DNA of 51,602 nt, from assembly GCF_016909185.1 (NCBI RefSeq), contig NZ_JAFBFH010000034.1, forward strand, positions 1 to 51,602, given 5' to 3'. Shown piece by piece: positions 26,552 to 34,951 of this stretch. The notes beneath the pieces are model-generated. The model was not told the origin of the DNA. It saw nothing but the letters and a program-made list of their open reading frames with translations, and searched no databases. The translations under genes and the position numbers were made by a program. The stretch comes from Siminovitchia thermophila. Its GTDB lineage: Bacteria > Bacillota > Bacilli > Bacillales > Bacillaceae_C. Positions within the stretch are counted from its first letter, which is position 1, and the number at the start of each line of letters is the position of its first letter.

Positions 26552-28039
26552 ATGCCAAGTACCGCCAAATCAACCATCGTCATCACAGCTGAGGAGAATG
26601 TTCAACAAGCGCCACAGGAATTAAAGCGTGATTTAAAGTCGAGACACTTGACGATGATCGCTCTTGGAGGCACAATCGGAACAGGCCTTTTTCTTGCCAG
26701 CGGAACCGCCATCCATACAGCCGGCCCAGCAGGAGCCCTCACCGCATACGCCGCCATCGGATTAATGGTCTATTTTGTAATGGTAAGTCTCGCTGAAATG
26801 TCAGCATACTTGCCTGTTGCCGGTTCTTTTAGTACATATGCGACACGATTTGTTGATCCTGCGCTCGGTTTTGCCCTTGGATGGAATTATTGGTATAACT
26901 GGGCAATTACAATTGCCTCGGAGCTTGCAGCCGTCACCTTAATCATGAAGTTCTGGTTTCCTGAAAGCCCTTCCATTGTTTGGAGCGCGCTTTTTCTGGG
27001 GATCATCTTTCTATTGAATTATTTGTCTGTAAAAGGGTTTGGAGAGTCGGAATATTGGTTTTCGATGATCAAAGTGGTCACGGTCATCGTATTTTTAGTC
27101 ATTGGCGTACTGATGATTTTTGGAATTATTGGAGGAGAGTACGTCGGATTTAAAAACTTTTCAGTGGGTGAAGGGCCGTTTAATGGCGGCTTTATGACAA
27201 TACTCGGCATCTTTATGGCCGCAGGTTACTCTTTTCAGGGAACCGAGCTTTTTGGGGTCGCTGCCGGTGAAACAAAAGATCCCGGCAAATCCATTCCGAA
27301 AGCGGTTAGATCCGTGTTTTGGAGAATTCTGCTTTTCTATATATTTGCCATTCTTGTTATCAGCCTTCTGATTCCTTACACGACAGAAAGCCTTGCGAGC
27401 GAGGATGTCACCGTGAGTCCCTTTACACTTGTATTCGACCAGGCGGGTGTCGCTTTTGCCGCTTCTGTGATGAATGCGATTATTTTGACTGCCGTCATGT
27501 CGGCGGGAAGTTCCGGCTTATATGCATCGACAAGAATGTTATGGGATTTGGCCAAAGAAGGGAAAGCACCTAAATTTTTGGGAAAACTGGACCATCGCGG
27601 GGTTCCGGTCCGGGCATTGATCGCCACATCCCTCGTCGGGACGCTGGCATTCCTCGCTTCTTTCTTCGGTGACGGAGCTGTGTACATTTGGCTTTTAAAT
27701 GCCTCGGGCATGTCCGGATTCATCGCCTGGGTCGGCATCGCCATTAGCCATTACCGCTTTCGCAAAGCCTTTATAGCGCAAGGCCGCAATTTGGCGGAGC
27801 TGCCATACCGCGCGAAATGGTTCCCGTTCGGCCCCATTTTTGCATTCGTTTTGTGCATCATTGTCATTTTGGGACAAAATTATAGCGCTTTCACACAAGG
27901 TCAGATTGATTGGAATGGCGCCATTATTTCCTATATCGGCCTGCCTTTGTTTATTGCTGTATGGCTCGGGTACAAGTTTGTCAAGAAAACACAAGTAGTT
28001 CCTCTTAAACAATGTGATTTCAGTACTGAAAAAAAATAA
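26552..28039 (+). CDS. Amino acid permease (APC family, RocE/LysP type)
   Basis: This 495-residue permease has 12 predicted helices. The LKSRHLTMIALGGTIGTGLF opening, EMSAYLPVAGSFSTYATRFV, GWNYWYNWAITIASE and FQGTELFGVAAGETKDPGKS are characteristic of the basic-amino-acid permeases LysP/RocE. It begins 85 bases after the decarboxylase with AAAAGGAGG upstream. It probably shares the sigma-54 promoter and brings in the decarboxylase substrate or exchanges it for the amine. A terminator follows at 28188. Confidence 0.9.
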   Translation: MPSTAKSTIVITAEENVQQAPQELKRDLKSRHLTMIALGGTIGTGLFLASGTAIHTAGPAGALTAYAAIGLMVYFVMVSLAEMSAYLPVAGSFSTYATRFVDPALGFALGWNYWYNWAITIASELAAVTLIMKFWFPESPSIVWSALFLGIIFLLNYLSVKGFGESEYWFSMIKVVTVIVFLVIGVLMIFGIIGGEYVGFKNFSVGEGPFNGGFMTILGIFMAAGYSFQGTELFGVAAGETKDPGKSIPKAVRSVFWRILLFYIFAILVISLLIPYTTESLASEDVTVSPFTLVFDQAGVAFAASVMNAIILTAVMSAGSSGLYASTRMLWDLAKEGKAPKFLGKLDHRGVPVRALIATSLVGTLAFLASFFGDGAVYIWLLNASGMSGFIAWVGIAISHYRFRKAFIAQGRNLAELPYRAKWFPFGPIFAFVLCIIVILGQNYSAFTQGQIDWNGAIISYIGLPLFIAVWLGYKFVKKTQVVPLKQCDFSTEKK

Positions 28040-28187
28040 GCGAGTATGTGCTTTTTAATATAGAAAAGAGGTGACAAAAGCTCGAAAGATCGACTAATTG
28101 ACCCTCTGTCCATCGAAGTATCAATCTGTTTTGATTTTGAGCTATCCCATTGTGTGAACACAATCCCCCGTTTGATCACCTTTTTCA

Positions 28188-28235
28188 CGGGCATCTTTCG
28201 TATTTATCACCCGCGATGGATGCCTGTTTTTTGAT
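28188..28235 (+). terminator. Probable rho-independent terminator
   Basis: CGGGCATC at 28188-28195 pairs with GATGCCTG at 28219-28226 (one G-T), followed by TTTTTTG. The loop is long. Confidence 0.55.
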
Positions 28236-28389
28236 TTTTCCCTTTTATCTCCCATCCTTCGTCCAGATTTTATCATCAGGCAAGCTAACACAGCATAATC
28301 ATTCCACTATGGGGACTTTACTTGCTTTTGAAATCATGTTTTTGACTTTCTTTTAGGAATGATTTTAGACAAACCGCGATGATTCGTAC

Positions 28390-28405
28390 AAGCAAACGTT
28401 ATCAT
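28390..28405 (+). promoter_or_regulatory. cre-like site for CcpA
   Basis: AAGCAAACGTTATCAT matches the Bacillus cre pattern WTGNAANCGNWNNCAW with one mismatch. It lies 93 bases before the acyl-CoA synthetase. Bacillus acsA is CcpA-controlled, so carbon catabolite control is plausible. Confidence 0.4.
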
Positions 28406-28497
28406 TTTTTAAAATTTACAATCTTCAGTAGGAAAAAAGAAAATAAACTCGAATTAATAAAAAAGATAGGCACAAAACAAAATGAGGAGGAAACGTG

Positions 28498-30465
28498 ATG
28501 GACACGGCCGGTATTCAAAATGTCGTTGAAAACAGTTTACTTATTCAGCCACGGGAAGAAAAAATCCGTCGAACAGCAGATGGAAGCCAAGAAACGTTTG
28601 GTATGATCTTGGAAAAGTCCAAAAAAGATCCAGAAAAGTTTTGGGAAGAAGTTGCTGAACAATTATTCTGGTATCAACGATGGGAAGAAACGATATCCGG
28701 GGATCTTCCTGACTTTTCTTTTTTTAAAGGCGGGATCAGCAACGCCAGCGTGAATTTGTTGGACCGTCATATAGACAATGGATCAGGAAATAAAACAGCC
28801 ATTATTTGGGAAGGTGAAAATGGAGATTCACAATTTTATACGTACAATATGCTCCTTGCCGAAGTAAACCGATTTGCAAACGCTCTCAAATCGTTTGGTG
28901 TACGAAAGGGGGATGCTGTAGCCATTTATCTCCCTAATCTGGCTGAAGCATTCATTGCGGTATTGGCTTGCTTCAGGCTCGGGGCTGTATACAACTCTAT
29001 TTTCTCAGGTTTTTCTGAAAGAGCGTTAAAAGACCGGTTAATCAACTATGAGCCGAAAATAGTGGTAACGGCCGATGCGAGCTATCGCCGCGGAAGAATC
29101 ATTCCGTTGAAAGAAAAAGTAGATCGTGTGATCGATTCCATTCCTTCAGTAACGAATGTGCTTGTTGTAAATCGGTTGAATACAAATCCAAATATGAAAG
29201 AAGAACGCGATGTCTGGTGGCATGATATTCGTAAAACCGTTAGTATTGAATGTGAACCCGAACGTGTGGAAGCAAATGAACCAGGAATTGTTTTTTACAC
29301 GAGCGGAACAACAGGAAAACCGAAAGGGGTCGTTCACTCGGGGATCGCATTTGTCGTCCAAAACTATATTTATGCGAAATACCATATGGACTTCCAACGG
29401 GATGACGTATTCTGGTGTTCGGCAGATATCGGCTGGCTGACGATGCATATTTGGGGCATTGCGGGAGCGCTTGCGAATGGGGTGACGACTGTCATTTATG
29501 AGGGCGCACCGGACTATCCTGAAAAAGACCGCATTTACCAAATAATTGACAAATACCGGGTAACGAAGTTATTTACAGCTCCAACTGCTCTTCGCATGTT
29601 GAAAAGTTTGGGAGAAAAAGCGATCGAGCCGCATCATCTTGATTGTCTGGATGTCATTTCTCTGGTGGGAGAACCGTTTGATCCCGAAACATGGAATTGG
29701 ACATATGAAGTGCTGGGGAAAAAGAAAGTATATGTCAATAATACGTGGGGCCAAACGGAAACGGCGGGAACCCCTTTGGCCGGCGCCGCATGGTTAACTC
29801 CAATGAAACCGGGTTCAGCGGGGGTGGAATTTCTTGGAATCCATATGGATGTCGTTGATCATGAAGGCAAACCGGTACCTCCGATGACCCTTGGAAATCT
29901 TGTTATCCGGACGCCATTCCCAATGCTTTGCCGTACCCTTTGGAAAGAACCGGAAAGATATTACCGTACCTACTACAGTCAAGTGGAAGGGGCTTATTTT
30001 GCCAGCGATATTGCTTTAAAAGATAAAGATGGGCATTTCTGGGTCGTGGGGCGTTCTGATGATGCCTTTAATGTTGCGGGTCACCGCCTCAGCACCATGG
30101 AGATGGAGAGCGCTGTCTTGGAAACGCCTGGAGTAGCGGAGGCCGCTGTCATCGGTGTTCCGGACCCTATAAAAGGAGAAGTTCCTTTCATATTTGTAAG
30201 GGTGTCGGAACAAGCAGACGATGAGGAGAAAATCAAAAAGAAAATTTCGGATGCTATTATTGAAAATATCGGGAAAATCGCCCAGCCAAAACAAGTGATT
30301 ATTACGGAGTCATTGCCGAAAACGGTCAGCGGCAAAATCATGCGTCGCTTATTAAAAGAGATTGTATTAAAAGGTGACGTCGCCGGAGACATCACCGGGC
30401 TTGAAGATCCGGATACAGTTGCACATATTAAAACGATCATGTCGGAAGATCAAGTCATGAAATAA
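28498..30465 (+). CDS. AMP-forming acyl-CoA synthetase, Acs-like with enlarged acyl pocket
   Basis: This 655-residue ANL-superfamily enzyme has the length and full architecture of acetyl-CoA synthetase. It has FYTSGTTGKPKGVVH, LVGEPFDPETW, the SDIALKDKDGHFWVVGRSDD hinge and the catalytic lysine in KTVSGKIMRRLL. The acyl-pocket motif is TWGQTETAG, where true Acs has TWWQTETGG. The second Trp, which limits the pocket to acetate, is Gly here, so propionate or longer or branched acids are likelier. ATG 28498 follows GAGGAGG by seven bases. The dehydratase gene follows after a terminator; together they could turn threonine-derived 2-oxo acids into acyl-CoA. Confidence 0.9.
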   Translation: MDTAGIQNVVENSLLIQPREEKIRRTADGSQETFGMILEKSKKDPEKFWEEVAEQLFWYQRWEETISGDLPDFSFFKGGISNASVNLLDRHIDNGSGNKTAIIWEGENGDSQFYTYNMLLAEVNRFANALKSFGVRKGDAVAIYLPNLAEAFIAVLACFRLGAVYNSIFSGFSERALKDRLINYEPKIVVTADASYRRGRIIPLKEKVDRVIDSIPSVTNVLVVNRLNTNPNMKEERDVWWHDIRKTVSIECEPERVEANEPGIVFYTSGTTGKPKGVVHSGIAFVVQNYIYAKYHMDFQRDDVFWCSADIGWLTMHIWGIAGALANGVTTVIYEGAPDYPEKDRIYQIIDKYRVTKLFTAPTALRMLKSLGEKAIEPHHLDCLDVISLVGEPFDPETWNWTYEVLGKKKVYVNNTWGQTETAGTPLAGAAWLTPMKPGSAGVEFLGIHMDVVDHEGKPVPPMTLGNLVIRTPFPMLCRTLWKEPERYYRTYYSQVEGAYFASDIALKDKDGHFWVVGRSDDAFNVAGHRLSTMEMESAVLETPGVAEAAVIGVPDPIKGEVPFIFVRVSEQADDEEKIKKKISDAIIENIGKIAQPKQVIITESLPKTVSGKIMRRLLKEIVLKGDVAGDITGLEDPDTVAHIKTIMSEDQVMK

Positions 30466-30480
30466 AACGTTCACAAGAAG

Positions 30481-30513
30481 ACTCGGCTGTGGCCGCCGGG
30501 TTTTCTATTTTTT
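30481..30513 (+). terminator. Rho-independent terminator after the acyl-CoA synthetase gene
   Basis: ACTCGG and CCGGGT pair with a 9-base loop (an inner CGGC/GCCG hairpin is an alternative), followed by TTTTCTATTTTTT. Confidence 0.6.
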
Positions 30514-30531
30514 CACCAAGGAGGAGAAGTA

Positions 30532-31494
30532 ATGATTGCATTGAAAGATATTGAAGAAGCAAGAGAAAGAATTGCGCATGTCGTCAAGCGGACCCCCGTC
30601 CTGAATTCCAATACATTATCGAAAAAAATCGGGAATGACTTGTTTTTAAAATGTGAGCATTTGCAAAAAACCGGTTCGTTTAAAATTCGGGGCGCTTCCA
30701 ATCTAGTGATCAAAGAATCCGAACATCATGTAAAACATGTATTGGCTGCTTCTTCTGGCAATCACGGACAGGCGGTTGCTTATATTGCCAATGTGTTGGG
30801 AATTCGCTCAACAATCGTTGTTCCCAAAGATATTGCCCGTTGCAAGGAAGCAGCTATTGAGGCGTACAATGGAATAATTGACCATTGCGGTACTACATCA
30901 GGAGAAAGAATTGACCGTGCCCAATCCATATGTAAAGAAAGCGGAGCAACTTTCATCCCTCCTTATGACCACCCGTACATCATGGCAGGTCAGGGAACAG
31001 CCGGATTGGAAATCTTGGATCAGCTTGACAACATTGATGAAGTATATGTCCCGATTGGTGGAGGCGGTCTCATTTCCGGTGTCGCAACGGCCTTGAAGGA
31101 ATCAAATCCAAGAATCCGTGTTATAGGTGTAGAGCCGGCGCTCGCAGATGATACCTATCAATCCTTTCAAGAAGGAAAAAGAATAAACATTGGTTCCACC
31201 ACGACAATCGCAGACGGATTACGCGCTTCCATTCCGGGAGAGTTAACTTTCCCAATTGTGCAGCGCTATGTCGATGACATTGTATTGGTTGAAGAAAACG
31301 AGATCAAAGAAGCATTTACGAGTGTTTTTACGCTCATGAAACAGGTCATTGAACCATCAGGCGCAGTGTCAATTGCAGGGGTATTGAAAAGAAAGGCGGA
31401 GGGGAAAAGAGTTGTTGCTCTTGTGTCGGGAGGGAATGTGGACACCACGGTCGTTCCATCGCTATTTACTGATTGTTTGCTAAGCAGAGGATAA
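30532..31494 (+). CDS. Threonine/serine dehydratase (catabolic, TdcB type)
   Basis: This PLP enzyme of fold type II deaminates threonine to 2-oxobutyrate or serine to pyruvate. It has 320 residues, so it lacks the C-terminal ACT-like regulatory domain of biosynthetic IlvA. The PLP lysine is Lys51 in KTGSFKIRGA. The AASSGNHGQAVAY phosphate/substrate loop, the glycine loop GGGGLISG and the C-terminal SGGNVD are present. Serine racemase has the same fold and cannot be ruled out. AAGGAGGAG precedes the ATG. It follows the acyl-CoA synthetase on the same strand. Confidence 0.9.
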   Translation: MIALKDIEEARERIAHVVKRTPVLNSNTLSKKIGNDLFLKCEHLQKTGSFKIRGASNLVIKESEHHVKHVLAASSGNHGQAVAYIANVLGIRSTIVVPKDIARCKEAAIEAYNGIIDHCGTTSGERIDRAQSICKESGATFIPPYDHPYIMAGQGTAGLEILDQLDNIDEVYVPIGGGGLISGVATALKESNPRIRVIGVEPALADDTYQSFQEGKRINIGSTTTIADGLRASIPGELTFPIVQRYVDDIVLVEENEIKEAFTSVFTLMKQVIEPSGAVSIAGVLKRKAEGKRVVALVSGGNVDTTVVPSLFTDCLLSRG

Positions 31495-31960
31495 ATGTTG
31501 ATTGAATGTTCAGTTGAAGGTAAAGGTGTCTGACAAAAAAGAGCGGGAATGAAATTCCTCATAAGTTATTGACTCCTGACACTGACTGCTTCACCATACG
31601 ACATGTTGGAATAAACCCCAAACTGATGGAAGAATTTGAGAAAAGAACGAAGTTGAGCTGATGAATGCGGCAAAAAGCATGACCGGTTACTGCTCGGGAT
31701 GTATGTTTCAACTTGCGTACTCATATAAGCGTGACGGTGTAGCCATTTTTATACCTTATTCAATCCAGTACTCTATCAACTTTTGTTTATATCCGGAAAA
31801 AGCCAACGGGCATGTCCAAAAAATCAATTACAGGTAGTGGATGAAGAGGAAATGGAACTCTTCCTATTGGCTGCCGCTCATAAACAAAGCATGGAAGCTC
31901 GGGTATCTCTTGTCTGTATGGTAAATAGATTCCTAAAAGGGAAAAGAAGGAGAAGTATTC
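31495..31960 (+). other. Intergenic region with decayed sequence
   Basis: The 466-base gap contains the Cys-motif remnant described at 31606-31837. An open frame at 31783-31986 (including VDEEEMELFLLAAAHKQ) ends across the start of the DUF4062 gene. No function was recognised for the latter, which has no ribosome binding site. Confidence 0.35.
31606..31837 (+). pseudogene. Remnant resembling the cysteine-rich end of an iron-sulfur oxidoreductase
   Basis: One frame gives GINPKLMEEFEKRTK and stops. A shifted frame continues ELMNAAKSMTGYCSGCMFQL and on to a stop at 31835-31837. The order (helix, then TGxCxxC, QL) resembles the CCG-type cysteine-rich domain of GlcF/LutA-like proteins. The match is short and the frame is broken, so this is a tentative remnant. 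The second part alone is a 58-codon ORF from ATG 31661 with no ribosome binding site. Confidence 0.3.
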
Positions 31961-33118
31961 ATGGACCGGACGGCTATTTTTATTAGTTCTGTTGCCCAAG
32001 ATTCACTGACTCCCATAAGAAATTCTGTATTTGAAGAAATCCGCCATATGGGGCATGAGCCTATACGATTTGAGGATTCTATGAGATATATACATGAAGA
32101 TTCTGTTCAGACTTGTTTAGAGTATGTTTCTAAAAGTGACATATTTCTTCTTTTTATCGCGGATAAAGCCGGCACTATGTTAGAGGATGAAGAAAAAACA
32201 ATCACACATCTTGAGTTTTTGCGGGCATATCACGAAAAGAAGCGTTTAATTGTTTATGTATTTGATGAAGTGTTAACCACATATTTTCAACAAATTCGTC
32301 CTCAAATATTGAAAGCTCTTGAACGCTATGTACAAGAACATCATCAAGCACCTGATTCCGTGTTACGTGTAATAGAACAGTATTTGGATGTTCAATCTTT
32401 CAATGTTGAGGCTTATGTTTGGTATTTTTTATACGATGCTGAACAAAAAGGGGTGTATTTTGAAAGATGTGCCATTGGTACTGAAATGGTTTCTAATATG
32501 AAAGCCTATTTTTCTTCTTTATTTAAAGAAAGCATCCAATTGTTAAATATTCGTCCAGAAATTGAACAAAGTATTGAATACGTCCAAGTGTATGGTGATT
32601 ACTATGAAAATTCCCTGGAACTCATCAGTTTACTGGATAATGGGCGAATCACGGATTGGAGGCGCTTTCTGACTATCTTGCGCTCTCAGATGACGGGGTT
32701 TGAGCTATTTACGAGAAAAACGAAATATCATCAAGAATCCATAGGTGCCATTATGGATTCAAATGCTGTAACAGTATATGAAAAAACGAATAACGACATG
32801 ATCTGCATAGAATATGATGGAATAGCTACTCCTGAAAGCTTTTCTTTGGATGATTGTTCCTCCTATGTTGTACAAACGTACCATGATAAACTGAATAATG
32901 AAAAACTCTACTATTCAGTGGAGGAAAAGACATGTTATTTTCTATTTAAAGCGGGGTCTTATATTTTTTGCTTTCATCTGCCATTATTGGGCGGATGGGA
33001 TCAATACAAACTCCAAACTTATCAAGATGACATCCTCAATGCTATACTGGAAGCGAAAGGATATGCTTATTGCTATTTTGTAAAAAAACTATTGGGGGGT
33101 TTGGCCATTGAAGGATAA
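31961..33118 (+). CDS. DUF4062 domain protein
   Basis: The 385-residue protein begins TAIFISSVAQDSLTPIRNSVFEEI and continues HMGHEPIRFEDS, CLEYVSKSDIFLLFIADKAG, THLEFLRAYHEKKRLIVYVF. This is the DUF4062 pattern, a Rossmann/TIR-like domain found at the N-terminus of stress and defence-associated proteins. The remaining 270 residues are an unrecognised alpha/beta region rich in Tyr, Phe and acidic residues, without membrane segments. AAGGAGAAG precedes the ATG. A 55-residue gene overlaps its 3' end in another frame, so the pair looks like one functional unit. Its biological role is unknown. Confidence 0.75.
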   Translation: MDRTAIFISSVAQDSLTPIRNSVFEEIRHMGHEPIRFEDSMRYIHEDSVQTCLEYVSKSDIFLLFIADKAGTMLEDEEKTITHLEFLRAYHEKKRLIVYVFDEVLTTYFQQIRPQILKALERYVQEHHQAPDSVLRVIEQYLDVQSFNVEAYVWYFLYDAEQKGVYFERCAIGTEMVSNMKAYFSSLFKESIQLLNIRPEIEQSIEYVQVYGDYYENSLELISLLDNGRITDWRRFLTILRSQMTGFELFTRKTKYHQESIGAIMDSNAVTVYEKTNNDMICIEYDGIATPESFSLDDCSSYVVQTYHDKLNNEKLYYSVEEKTCYFLFKAGSYIFCFHLPLLGGWDQYKLQTYQDDILNAILEAKGYAYCYFVKKLLGGLAIEG

Positions 33119-33275
33119 AGAAGACGTCATTTTAATCGCCTCCGCACCCAAAGAATATGGAAAAAAAGTGGTAACAAATCGGTTGAACAAAATGAAACAG
33201 GATCGGGCCAACTTAAAAAAGAAATTATCTACTATTAAGGCATTTTCGCGTAATGTTCAGTCAAAGGATGTATGA
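33108..33275 (+). CDS. Small basic protein of 55 residues paired with the DUF4062 gene
   Basis: TTG at 33108 is preceded by GGGGGG seven to eight bases upstream, inside the DUF4062 coding region, and overlaps that gene by 11 bases. The product starts MKDKEDVILIASAPKEYGKK and then becomes a Lys/Arg/Asn-rich helix (NRLNKMKQDRANLKKKLSTI) of coiled-coil character. No family was recognised. Overlap and ribosome binding site support a real, translationally coupled gene. It is too short for many ORF callers. Confidence 0.6.
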   Translation: MKDKEDVILIASAPKEYGKKVVTNRLNKMKQDRANLKKKLSTIKAFSRNVQSKDV

Positions 33276-33702
33276 CTGTCCATAGAACACTTTTAATAGG
33301 GGGAATCTGCAGCAGGGTGATTGCTTACTGGCGGACGTGCCCGCGGCAACTGTGGTTAAGAGCATTGATGGCTAATTTGGATGTTTTTAAAAAAATCCGT
33401 TTTTGACATGACAGTTGAACGGAAAAGTCAAAATCGAAAAAAAAGAAAATGCCTATGACAATATCAAGAACAACTTGTCGTCAAGGGGGTTATAGCCGAC
33501 TTGGATGATCGGTAACAGATTAATCTCATTATAAAAAACAGATCCGTTTTCCATTGATAGGCTCTTTCTCATAAGGTTGATTTTGCCAACGCATGTGTTT
33601 TTTGTCATTTTTACAATATTCAAGTCGAAAAATTGGCGTGATAGATGTATAATTATTATTTGTAGCAAGCATAAATTCCCAAAAGGAGGATGACTTTATC
33701 TG
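33276..33702 (+). other. Intergenic region, possible small gene remnant
   Basis: About 430 bases with no intact gene. Around 33415-33515 two frames read NGKVKIEKKENAYDNIK and QLVVKGVIADLDDR in succession, as if one short gene had been frameshifted; no family is known. A GTATAAT at 33647-33653 may be a -10 for the next gene, without a clear -35. Confidence 0.35.
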
Positions 33703-34083
33703 ATGGAGTGGACGTTGGCTGGTTTGTTTGCTGTATCTGCGTTGTTGCTTATCATATCTTTTTCTTCTTCTCGCAAAGCGTCACAAGCCCGGCAAGAAGA
33801 AATTGATATGCTTCACATAACGAACATGAACGAAATAAATGAATTGCGGGACATGATTCAAAACATCGAGCATGACATTGAGATTGTGATCAACAAAGCA
33901 GGAATACAGCTTTCTTCAGAAGAAAGGGAAACTTTGCGTACAGTACTCAATTTGTATAAACGCAAATATTCGATTGAAAGCATAGCTCAAAAAACACGTA
34001 TGACGGAAAACGAGATTAAGCAGATACTTGCTCCCTACATAACAGCTAATAGTGAAAGGAGAAAGGTTGCAAATGAAACTTAA
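33703..34083 (+). CDS. Membrane-anchored small protein with coiled coil
   Basis: This 126-residue protein has one N-terminal membrane helix (about 3-22, WTLAGLFAVSALLLIISF) followed by a charged coiled-coil-like stretch and a C-terminal helix-turn-helix-like segment (IESIAQKTRMTENEIKQIL). AAAAGGAGG lies upstream of ATG 33703. Its end overlaps the next gene by 11 bases, so they are co-translated. The pairing with a short YceG-like gene is reminiscent of the B. subtilis yqzD-yqzC pair, but this is recalled context, not proof. Function is unknown. Confidence 0.65.
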   Translation: MEWTLAGLFAVSALLLIISFSSSRKASQARQEEIDMLHITNMNEINELRDMIQNIEHDIEIVINKAGIQLSSEERETLRTVLNLYKRKYSIESIAQKTRMTENEIKQILAPYITANSERRKVANET

Positions 34084-34567
34084 CCGACTGAGCAGCTTTG
34101 CAGCCGGCATTTTTCTGGCTACCGCCATTTCCAGTGCTGCCTACTTCACTATTGGAACGGAGGCATCAAAAGCTCCAGCTCAAACAAAGGAAGACAAATC
34201 GGATTCCGCCAGCAAGCCTTCTGATGAAAAAATGAAGGCTGAACTTGAATCTTCAGGCTATGTGGTACAAACGACCGAAGAATATAATAAAAGTTTGCAA
34301 AAAGCGAAAAAAGCAGCGCAAGAGGAAATAGCATCCAATGAACCGCAAAAAGAAGTCGTTAATGAAGTGATTATCAACGTAACCGATGGCATGACAAGCA
34401 TCGATGTCGGCAGAATGCTGGAACAGGCAAAAATTGTTGAGAACGCCTTTCAATTCACGAAAGAGGTTGAGAAAAAAGGAGTGGAAAATCGCTTGCGTCC
34501 CGGCACATATAAGATTACGAGTGAAATGACGCCTGATCAGGTGATTTCCACCATTTTTAAAGAGTGA
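34073..34567 (+). CDS. Short YceG/MltG-like secreted protein lacking the catalytic part
   Basis: The 164-residue protein has a signal or anchor helix (about 6-25), a charged linker of about 60 residues, and a C-terminal LysM-like module of the YceG/MltG family (VIINVTDGMTSIDVGRMLEQ through RLRPGTYKITSEMTPDQVI). MltG transglycosylases continue for another 200 residues with the catalytic glutamate; that part is absent. Such stand-alone modules are common in Bacillus (annotated YceG-like or aminodeoxychorismate lyase-like). ATG 34073 follows GAAAGGAGAAAGG. A cell-wall role is inferred. Confidence 0.75.
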   Translation: MKLNRLSSFAAGIFLATAISSAAYFTIGTEASKAPAQTKEDKSDSASKPSDEKMKAELESSGYVVQTTEEYNKSLQKAKKAAQEEIASNEPQKEVVNEVIINVTDGMTSIDVGRMLEQAKIVENAFQFTKEVEKKGVENRLRPGTYKITSEMTPDQVISTIFKE

Positions 34568-34580
34568 CTTGCCCTTTGTA

Positions 34581-34620
34581 AAAAACCGATTTTCCTATTT
34601 GTAGGGAAAATCGGTTTTTC
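34581..34620 (+). terminator. Strong rho-independent terminator
   Basis: AAAAACCGATTTTCC at 34581-34595 pairs with GGGAAAATCGGTTTTT at 34604-34619. The AT-rich stem could work in both directions. Confidence 0.92.
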
Positions 34621-34951
34621 CATTTCATGAGTTCTAGAGCTTGACGAACAACATGTTATTTTGTTTGAGTCCAAAAGCGATAGGGCATTTTTCTCAAATT
34701 TTTTACGGTTATATCGTTTAAGCCAATCAAAACACTCATGGGACGTGGCGGATCAAGATGGGGGCAGTGTCATGGTCGGACAGATGACCGGCCCATTTGA
34801 TTGGGAAACGATAAAACATCCTAAACCAATCAGCATGAATGCTGTTTTGAACAAGGAAAGATTACTAAGATATGTCGGTGCATAAGGAGCTGGCATTTTA
34901 CTATAAATGTGCATTTTTGGGTTGGATCATATTTTACTTTATATAGACATA
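34621..34951 (+). other. Intergenic region with an orphan 74-codon ORF
   Basis: An ORF at 34661-34885 contains GQMTGPFDWETIKHPKPISM and ends LLRYVGA. It has no ribosome binding site and matches nothing recognised; it may be a gene fragment. The rest of the gap shows nothing. Confidence 0.3.

Larger units (their letters stand above)
28040..28497 (+). other. Intergenic region between permease and acyl-CoA synthetase genes
   Basis: This 458-base gap contains a terminator (28188-28235) and a CcpA-type box (28390-28405). No gene is supported; ORFs in it lack ribosome binding sites. A TTGACT near 28345 could be a -35 but no good -10 was matched. Confidence 0.5.
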
